Below are positions 58,535 through 64,000 of a DNA stretch of 64,000 nucleotides, in pieces. The stretch lies in NCBI GenBank assembly GCA_019637815.1, contig JAHBUZ010000003.1, positions 1-64,000 on the forward strand. Reading direction: 5' to 3'. The notes under the pieces were generated by a model. The model was not told the DNA's origin. It saw only the letters and a program-made list of their open reading frames with translations, and did not search any database. A program made the translations under genes and the position numbers. How positions within the stretch are numbered: position 1 is the first letter of the stretch; every line of letters starts with the position of its first letter. Source of the DNA: Chloroflexota bacterium (GTDB taxonomy: Bacteria; Chloroflexota; Limnocylindria; Limnocylindrales; CSP1-4).

Positions 58535-58679
58535 CGCTCAGAGACATCACGGCGAGTCGGCCTTCGCGAGACCGGGTCTGACCAGCGGCCGTAGCCCGGC
58601 CGGGCACCTCCGACGACCGTTCCAGTGGGCGTTTCGCCCGGACCACATCGGCCCGTCGTGCGCGGTGGGATACAATGCC

Positions 58680-59252
58680 GTGCTGACCCCACCGCTCCGT
58701 GAGTCCACTCCCATCGACATCATCTTCCTCATCGAACGCCTCGAGGCCCTCATCGCGAACGGCCGTCGCATGCCCATGACCAACTCCGTGGTCGTGGACC
58801 AGGTCGCTGCGCTCGATCTCATCGACCAGCTGCGCGTCGCCGTGCCCGAGGAGGTGCGCCAGGCGAAGCGCATCAACGAGGAGACGACGCGGCTCGTGGA
58901 GCGTGCCCAGGAGGAGGCGGAGCGGATCCTCGCACGCGCCCAGGAGCAGGCTGCGTTCCTCATCGAGGAGCGAGAGCTGACGCGTGCCGCGGAGATCCGC
59001 TCGCAGCAGATCATCGCGCAGGGCAACGCGGACGCCGACGAGATCCGGCGCGGCGCGGACCAGTACGCGGCAGGCGTCCTGGTGCGGCTCGAGGGGGAGT
59101 GCGTGAAGGCGCTCCAGAGCATCCGGCGGGGCATCACGATGCTCGACGAGCGACATCCGGACGAGCCGGCCACGGTGCCCTCGCTGGAGGCGCCACTCGC
59201 GCCGGAGCTGGACGTGCCCGTCTCCACCATGGCGACCCGCGTCCATGCTTAG
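58680..59252 (+). CDS. SepIVA/DivIVA-like coiled-coil protein
   Basis: 190 residues from a GTG at 58680; GTG 58665 and downstream Met codons are alternatives, and TACAAT at 58671-58676 may be a -10 box for a start further in. An N-terminal conserved segment (IDIIFLIERLEALIANGRRM; VVVDQVAALDLIDQLRVAVP) is followed by a long coiled coil from about 60 to 130 (EEVRQAKRINEETTRLVERA, QEEAERILARAQEQAAFLIE). A helical end and an acidic tail follow. Position just before DUF177-rpmF and rnc-smc matches SepIVA of mycobacteria, a DivIVA-like division and septum factor. A role in growth or division is inferred from that. Confidence 0.7.
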   Translation: MLTPPLRESTPIDIIFLIERLEALIANGRRMPMTNSVVVDQVAALDLIDQLRVAVPEEVRQAKRINEETTRLVERAQEEAERILARAQEQAAFLIEERELTRAAEIRSQQIIAQGNADADEIRRGADQYAAGVLVRLEGECVKALQSIRRGITMLDERHPDEPATVPSLEAPLAPELDVPVSTMATRVHA

Positions 59253-59796
59253 CTGGAACGTCGCGGAGCTGCTCCGGGCGACACCCGGCACGTACCGCGA
59301 CTACCCCCTGGATGTCGAGCGGCTGCCCATCGCGGAGGATCTCACCACCGCGGCGCCGGTGCGCGGCAAGGTCCGCTTGGCGAGCACGGGTCGGGGCATC
59401 CTCGCCCGCGGCCACCTGACCACGGCGCTGCCCGAGACGTGCAGCCGCTGCCTGACCGCGATGGTCTCCCCGGTGGAGGTGGACCTCGAGGAGGAGGCGC
59501 TGCCGTCCATCGACATCGACACCGGCCACCCGGTGGACATGGGTTCCGAACCGGAGGCGCTTCGCCTCGATGGCCACCACGAGCTGGACCTCACGGATGC
59601 GGTGCGCGAGGCGATCTCGCTCGCCGAACCCATCGTGGTGCTGTGCCGGCCGGACTGTCGGGGTCTCTGCAACGAGTGCGGTGCGGACCTGAACACCGAC
59701 CCGACCCATCATCATGGCGAGGCTGACCTCGATCCGCGGCTGGCGGCGCTCGCCGTGCTCCGCGACCGGCTCGATCATCCGGACGACCGCATCTGA
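59245..59796 (+). CDS. yceD: DUF177 (YceD-like) protein
   Basis: 183 residues, overlapping the previous gene by 8 bases. FNVAELLR-like start (SWNVAELLRATPGTYRDYPL), then an internal Cys pair (ETCSRCLTAMVSPVEVDLEE) and the hallmark CRPDCRGLCNECGADLNTDP (about 133-152). YceD is needed in plants and bacteria for 23S rRNA accumulation and is almost always encoded before rpmF, as here. Probable zinc site from the Cys set. Function in large-subunit maturation is inferred from the family. Confidence 0.93.
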   Translation: MLSWNVAELLRATPGTYRDYPLDVERLPIAEDLTTAAPVRGKVRLASTGRGILARGHLTTALPETCSRCLTAMVSPVEVDLEEEALPSIDIDTGHPVDMGSEPEALRLDGHHELDLTDAVREAISLAEPIVVLCRPDCRGLCNECGADLNTDPTHHHGEADLDPRLAALAVLRDRLDHPDDRI

Positions 59797-59871
59797 CCAG
59801 CGCACCGGCCCGTCCCGGCCGGTGCCCCCGACCCTCGACCCCGAGCCATCCCTGGAAGGAGAGTAACGAAC

Positions 59872-60075
59872 ATGGGTGTCCAGAAGCGCCGCGTGTCGCA
59901 CGCGCGGCAGGGCGAGCGCCGCTCGCATCACGCATTGACCGTGCCGCAGCTGGAGGAGTGCCCGCACTGCCATCAGCCCAAGCAGTCGCATCACGCATGC
60001 CCCACCTGCGGCTGGTACAAGGGCCGCGAGGCCGTGCGCATCCGCCAGCGCTCCACGACCGAAGCCGGTTCGTGA
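59872..60075 (+). CDS. rpmF: 50S ribosomal protein bL32, zinc-binding type
   Basis: 67 residues: GVQKRRVSHARQGERRSHHA, then ECPHCHQPKQSHHACPTCGW with two CxxC pairs (C+ form), and YKGREAV. A clear GGAAGGAG ribosome site (59856-59863 region) precedes the ATG. Follows DUF177 as in most bacteria and leads into plsX. Confidence 0.97.
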   Translation: MGVQKRRVSHARQGERRSHHALTVPQLEECPHCHQPKQSHHACPTCGWYKGREAVRIRQRSTTEAGS

Positions 60076-60153
60076 TGCGACCCCGACGCTCGGCTGTCCG
60101 GCACGGACGGACCGGGATCGGGGCGACGAGTGATCTGACAGGACGCTGATCGG

Positions 60154-61359
60154 GTGGACCAGGCGGCACTGGAGCGACGCGACAGCGGTCCCGACCTCGC
60201 ACGTCCCCGGATCGCGGTGGATGCGATGGGCGGCGACCACGGCCCCCGTGAGGTGGTGCGGGGCGCCGTCGACTACGCGTCCGGACACGCGGACGTCGAG
60301 GTCGTCCTGGTCGGCGACACGGCCGCCATCGAGGCGGAGATGGATGGCGAGCGACCCGCCAACGTGCGCATCGTCCATGCCAGCCAGTCCGTGGACATGG
60401 ACGAGGACGCCGCGCTCGCGGTGCGTCGCAAGAAGGACGCGGCCATCAACGTGTGCATGCGTCTCGTGCGCGATGGTCACGCCGATGCGGTCGTGACCGC
60501 CGGTCACACGGGTGCCGGTGTCGCCTCGGCGATCCTCCACCTCAAGCGACTGCCGGGCGTGGACCGGCCATGTCTCGCCATCCAGATGGTGACCGACCGG
60601 GGACCGTTCATGCTCCTCGACATCGGTGCCACCACCGACTCGACCGGCCTCAACCTCGCCCAGTACGCCTGGATGGGCGCGCTCTACGCCGAGCGCGTCC
60701 TGGGTGTCGAGCGACCGAGCGTCGCCCTGCTGTCCATCGGCGAGGAGGCGGGCAAGGGCGAGCAGCGGGTCAAGGACGCCACGGCGCTCCTGCGCGGGAC
60801 GGAGCTGCGCTTCATCGGCAACGTGGAGGGCCGCGACCTGCCGAAGCACAAGGCGGACGTCGTGGTGTGTGACGCGTCCGTGGGCAACGTGGTCATGAAG
60901 TTCTTCGAAGGGGTGGCCACCACGATGCTGGGGCTGCTCGAGACGGAGTTCCGACGCCTGCCCTGGGGGCCCATCGGCTACCTGTTCATGCGCCCGGGCA
61001 TCCGGCGTATCCGGCGCAAGTTCGACTACGAGCGGCTGGGTGCCGCACCACTCCTGGGTGTCAACGGCACGGTGCTCATCACCCACGGCAGCGCCACGCG
61101 GCGGATGATCGGGTTCGCGGTGGACGTCGGGGCGCAGTCCGCACGTGCGGGTATCCCCGAGCGCATCGAGGAGGCACTCGCGCGGTCGGGGACCACGCGC
61201 CACGGCGCGCGCACTGCGACGTCCTCGGCGAACGGCGCGGCAGCGACACCGACCACCGCTGCGGCAGCGACACCGGCTGGCGAGGACGCCCGGACCGGTC
61301 CGATGGCCGCGGAGCCCGAAGTGCCCCTGATCGCGGGCGGGACCGGCAGCGCGTCGTGA
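60154..61359 (+). CDS. plsX: Phosphate acyltransferase PlsX
   Basis: 401 residues from a GTG. RIAVDAMGGDHGPREVVRGA is the family start (after 18 extra residues). GHTGAGVASAILHLKRLPGV, MLLDIGATTDSTGLNLAQYA, GNVEGRDLPKHKADVVVCD and GNVVMKFFEGVATTMLGLLE follow. PlsX makes acyl-phosphate from acyl-ACP for phospholipid synthesis with PlsY. The C-terminal 60 residues are an Ala/Thr-rich tail. Its stop overlaps nusB by four bases (GTGA). Typical rpmF-plsX linkage; fab genes are not adjacent. Confidence 0.96.
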   Translation: MDQAALERRDSGPDLARPRIAVDAMGGDHGPREVVRGAVDYASGHADVEVVLVGDTAAIEAEMDGERPANVRIVHASQSVDMDEDAALAVRRKKDAAINVCMRLVRDGHADAVVTAGHTGAGVASAILHLKRLPGVDRPCLAIQMVTDRGPFMLLDIGATTDSTGLNLAQYAWMGALYAERVLGVERPSVALLSIGEEAGKGEQRVKDATALLRGTELRFIGNVEGRDLPKHKADVVVCDASVGNVVMKFFEGVATTMLGLLETEFRRLPWGPIGYLFMRPGIRRIRRKFDYERLGAAPLLGVNGTVLITHGSATRRMIGFAVDVGAQSARAGIPERIEEALARSGTTRHGARTATSSANGAAATPTTAAAATPAGEDARTGPMAAEPEVPLIAGGTGSAS

Positions 61360-61892
61360 CGGACCGGTCGCCCGGCTGGGAGGACGACAGCGGTCCCTGG
61401 TCGGATGAGCGTCATCGGGGCGAGCGGGAAGGCCGTCGCCTGTGCCTGGAGGCCGTGTTCGAGGCGGACTTCGGCCAGCGGCCCATGCGCGAGGTCGTCG
61501 AGCGACGCATCGCCGACACCGCCGCGGATGACGTCGCCGCCGCGCATGCCCGACGGCTGGTCGAGGCGGTGGTCCTCCATCGCGACACCATCGATGCCGC
61601 GATCGAGCGTGCGGCGCCCGCCTACCCCGTGGTCCAGCTCGCCCGGATCGACCGATCCCTGTTGCGTTCCGGCATGGCCGAACTGCTACACTGCCCGGCG
61701 ACGCCGAGGGCGGTCGCCATCTCGGAATGGGTCGAGCTGGCTCGCTCGTACAGCGGTGAATCGGCCCGCCGACTGCTGAATGGCGTGCTCGGCCGGGTCG
61801 CGAGAGAGATGACAGGGCAGGGGCGGCAGCCCACCACCGCCGGTGACGGCGGTCAACCAGTGACCGGGGACCAGGAGGGACCACCAACGTGA
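61356..61892 (+). CDS. nusB: Transcription antitermination protein NusB
   Basis: 178 residues from a GTG overlapping pls[21 protein letters not shown] gives the Arg-rich NusB N-terminal helix, [20 protein letters not shown] the core, and [20 protein letters not shown] with [10 protein letters not shown] the conserved end. About 25 acidic residues lead and 30 polar residues trail the domain. NusB with NusE binds boxA in rRNA leaders. The stop overlaps acpP (GTGA). Confidence 0.92.
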   Translation: MTDRSPGWEDDSGPWSDERHRGEREGRRLCLEAVFEADFGQRPMREVVERRIADTAADDVAAAHARRLVEAVVLHRDTIDAAIERAAPAYPVVQLARIDRSLLRSGMAELLHCPATPRAVAISEWVELARSYSGESARRLLNGVLGRVAREMTGQGRQPTTAGDGGQPVTGDQEGPPT

Positions 61893-62134
61893 CGGCTTCG
61901 ACCTACGACCGACTCAAGAAGATCGTCGTGGAGCAGCTCGGCGTCGATGAGGAGGACGTGAAGCCGGAGGCGTCGTTCGTGGACGACCTGAACGCTGACT
62001 CGCTGGACCTCGTCGAGCTCATCATGAGCCTGGAGGAGGAGTTCGGGACGGAGATCTCCGACGAGGATGCCGAGAAGATCCGCACCGTCCAGGACGCCGT
62101 CGACTACATCGACGAGCACTCCTCCGACCAGTAA
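61889..62134 (+). CDS. acpP: Acyl carrier protein
   Basis: 81 residues from a GTG overlapping nus[21 protein letters not shown], then [20 protein letters not shown]; the Ser in DSLDLVE (residue 38) takes the phosphopantetheine arm. Acidic helix II and [19 protein letters not shown] are standard. Carries acyl chains for fatty acid synthesis and for PlsX. The acpP-rnc-smc order is conserved in many bacteria. Confidence 0.97.
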   Translation: MTASTYDRLKKIVVEQLGVDEEDVKPEASFVDDLNADSLDLVELIMSLEEEFGTEISDEDAEKIRTVQDAVDYIDEHSSDQ

Positions 62135-62150
62135 GGCCGGCGCGTCCGGC

Positions 62151-62963
62151 GTGACGCCGCCTGCCGCAGGGCTCGCACAGCGACTGGGTCACGAGTTCCG
62201 GGACCCCGCCCTGCTGGAGCAGGCGCTCACCCACAGCAGCTACGTCAACGAGCACCCGGAGCCGCCGGTCGTCGCCAACGAGCGACTGGAGTTCCTGGGT
62301 GATGCGGTGCTGTCCCTCGTCATCTCGGAGGCGCTCTGGCAGCGTCACCCGGAGGACTCGGAAGGAGCGCTGACGGCGCGGCGTGCGGCCATCGTGTCCG
62401 CACGCGGCTTGGCGCGCATCGCGGGTCGCATCGACCTCGGCACGTGGCTGCGCCTGGGACAGGGCGCGGAACGCTCCGGTGAGCGTGCGCGCGGCTCGGT
62501 GCTCGCCTCGACCTTCGAGGCCGTGCTCGCTGCGCTGTATCTCGATGGCGGGCTGGAGGTTGCCCGTGCGGTCGTTCTGGAGCTGTGTGCGCCGGAGCTC
62601 GACGAGCCGATCCCACCGATGGCCCTCAAGTCACCCAAGAGCCGACTCCAGGAGCTGGCCTACGCTCGCGACGGCCGACCGCCCAGCTATCGCGTGACCC
62701 TCGTGGAGGGCCCGGCCCACGATCGCCGGTACGCGGTGGAGGTGGCGCTCCAGGGCGAGGTGCTGGGGACGGGGGTCGGTCGGAGTCGACGGGACGCCGA
62801 GACGGCCGCGGCCGAGATGGCGCTCGAGGCGGTCGCCACGCGCGATGTCCTGCCCGCGTCGGTGGGCGATGGGCCCGGACCGGACGCCGCCACCGGGTCA
62901 CCCGCGCCAGCCGCCGCGTCCGCCGAGACGCCGTCGACCGATCCCCTGGGCACCCAGTCATGA
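62151..62963 (+). CDS. rnc: Ribonuclease III
   Basis: 270 residues from a GTG at 62151. Endonuclease domain: QALTHSSYVNE, ANERLEFLGDAVLSLVISEA (signature with metal-binding Glu/Asp) and SVLASTFEAVLAALYLDGG. dsRNA-binding domain from about 165: SPKSRLQELAYARDGRPPSY and VGRSRRDAETAAAEMALEAV. A 40-residue Ala/Pro tail ends it. Processes rRNA precursors and dsRNA. The frame is open upstream into acpP, but the conserved part starts here. ATGA overlap with smc. Confidence 0.95.
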   Translation: MTPPAAGLAQRLGHEFRDPALLEQALTHSSYVNEHPEPPVVANERLEFLGDAVLSLVISEALWQRHPEDSEGALTARRAAIVSARGLARIAGRIDLGTWLRLGQGAERSGERARGSVLASTFEAVLAALYLDGGLEVARAVVLELCAPELDEPIPPMALKSPKSRLQELAYARDGRPPSYRVTLVEGPAHDRRYAVEVALQGEVLGTGVGRSRRDAETAAAEMALEAVATRDVLPASVGDGPGPDAATGSPAPAAASAETPSTDPLGTQS

Positions 62964-64000
62964 GCACCGCACGTCTCCGCTCCCTGCGGCTCGTGGGCTT
63001 CAAGTCCTTCGCCGAGCGGACCCAGGTCGAGTTCGGTCCCGGCATCTCCGCGGTCGTGGGGCCCAACGGCAGCGGCAAGAGCAACCTCGCGGACGCGCTT
63101 CGGTGGGTCCTTGGGGAGCAGGGTCGGAGCCTGCGCACCCGTCGCGCCGAGGACCTCATCTATGCCGGCTCGTCCACCCGACGTGCCCAGGGGATGTCCG
63201 ATGTGACGCTCGTCCTGGACAACGAGGATGGTCTGCTGCCCGTGCCCTATGCGGAGGTGGAGCTGGGTCGACGGCTCTTTCGCAACGGCGAGAACGAGTT
63301 CCTGGTCAATCGTCAGCGGGTCCGCCTGCGGGACCTCGTGGACCTGCTCGATGAGGCGAACCTCGCCGACAACGCGTTCCTGTTCATCGGCCAGGGCATG
63401 GTGGACCAGGCGCTGGCGCTGCGACCGGAGGAGCGGCGACCACTGTTCGAGGAGGCGGCTGGCATCCGCAAGCACGAGCGACGCCGCCGTGCGGCGGAGA
63501 ACGAGCTGGCCCAGGCGGAGGCGAACCTGGAGCGGGTCCGTGACCTCGTGGATGAGCTGCGGCCGCAGGCCCGGCGACTCGCCGCCCAGGCGGAGCAGCA
63601 GCGGGAACGTCTGTCGGCGGGCAGCGAGTTGGCGGATGCGCTCGTGGCATCGGGTCGGGCGCGCCTGGGGGGTGCCGCGCGTGAGCTGAGGGCGGGCGAC
63701 CGACGGCTGGAGCGGGAGCGAGCGGCAGCGGACACGGCGCTCCTCGGGCTCCGGGATGCCGAGGGAGCCATCGCGACGGCCACCGCCGAGCTCACCAGCC
63801 GGCAGGAGCAGGAGCGGGCTCGTCGGGCGGAGCTGGACGCGGCCCGCGCGCGGCTGACGGAGCTGCGGCTGGAGGAGTCGCGCACCCTCTCGGACGCCGC
63901 GGCCCACGAGCGGGAGCTGGCGGGCATCGAGACCGACCGCGAAGCCACCCATCAGCGGATGACGGCGGCACGCCTGGAGCTGGCGGCCGCGCTCCCGGAG
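62960..64000 (+). CDS. smc: Chromosome partition protein SMC (N-terminal part, runs off the right edge)
   Basis: 347 codons visible from the ATG at 62960. RLRSLRLVGFKSFAERTQVE is the SMC start; the Walker A is VVGPNGSGKSNLADALRWVL (about 32-51). RRAEDLIYAGSSTRRAQGMS and FLFIGQGMVDQALALRPEER follow, then FEEAAGIRKHERRRRAAENE leads into the first long coiled coil (from about 170 to the edge, rich in Glu/Arg/Ala/Leu heptads). The hinge, second coil and C-terminal signature are beyond the window. SMC with ScpAB condenses and orients the chromosome. Overlaps rnc by four bases. Confidence 0.97.
   Translation, partial: MSTARLRSLRLVGFKSFAERTQVEFGPGISAVVGPNGSGKSNLADALRWVLGEQGRSLRTRRAEDLIYAGSSTRRAQGMSDVTLVLDNEDGLLPVPYAEVELGRRLFRNGENEFLVNRQRVRLRDLVDLLDEANLADNAFLFIGQGMVDQALALRPEERRPLFEEAAGIRKHERRRRAAENELAQAEANLERVRDLVDELRPQARRLAAQAEQQRERLSAGSELADALVASGRARLGGAARELRAGDRRLERERAAADTALLGLRDAEGAIATATAELTSRQEQERARRAELDAARARLTELRLEESRTLSDAAAHERELAGIETDREATHQRMTAARLELAAALPE

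Overview
The window is chromosomal DNA from a very G+C-rich bacterium in which third codon positions are almost always G or C. The gene content fits a free-living bacterium with a Gram-positive-like set: WhiA, the RapZ-YvcK-WhiA cluster, a LytR-CpsA-Psr protein, a SepIVA/DivIVA-like coiled coil upstream of DUF177-rpmF, and zinc-binding forms of bS18, bL28 and bL32. My best guess is a Chloroflexota lineage of the Limnocylindria type. That is an inference from gene order and protein style; no 16S rRNA gene is present.

Layout. 1-3615 is an accessory segment: a secreted beta-helix protein running off the left edge, an AbiV-family abortive-infection protein, a tightly overlapped block of four small unrecognised genes, and the 5' stump of a UvrD/Rep-type helicase gene cut just after its P-loop. 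3808-23651 is core: a 5'-nucleotidase, uvrC, a lipoprotein paralogue of the SecD head, secD-secF, recJ, an anchored PD40 propeller protein, pyrF, tatA-tatC, rapZ-yvcK-whiA, tpiA-gpmI and secG. 23736-30352 carries eight tRNA genes in three groups around small accessory genes, lemA-htpX, and a TagF-like/IspD-like pair. Next come a pseudo-cytidylyltransferase/phosphoribosyltransferase fusion and an orphan CpaE-like ATPase. About 1.1 kb follows with no recognisable gene but with two opposed arrays of a ~20-bp repeat. 33940-64000 is again core: rpsF-ssb-rpsR, ilvE, an LCP protein divergent from ileS-lspA-rluD-gmk-priA, an AraC/VOC pair, def-fmt, rlmN-rpe-dtd, rpmB divergent from recG-rsmD-coaD, then sepIVA-like-DUF177-rpmF-plsX-nusB-acpP-rnc-smc (cut by the right edge).

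How the genes work together. Many core genes overlap by 4 bases (ATGA/GTGA) or TGATG, so translational coupling is the rule. Protein export genes (secDF, tatAC, secG) lie within 14.5 kb. Cell-envelope polymer genes are TagF-like, the IspD-like cytidylyltransferase and LCP. Translation, replication and repair genes make up most of the rest. At about a dozen gene starts a TANNNT-type -10 hexamer lies only 6-9 bases before the start codon, which implies leaderless mRNAs. I used this pattern to settle several starts.

Most notable points: the opposed 36/73-bp-period repeat arrays beside the CpaE-like gene; the pseudo-IspD/PRTase fusion next to its intact paralogue; the accessory segment that begins exactly in the P-loop codons of a helicase gene; and the SecD-head lipoprotein.
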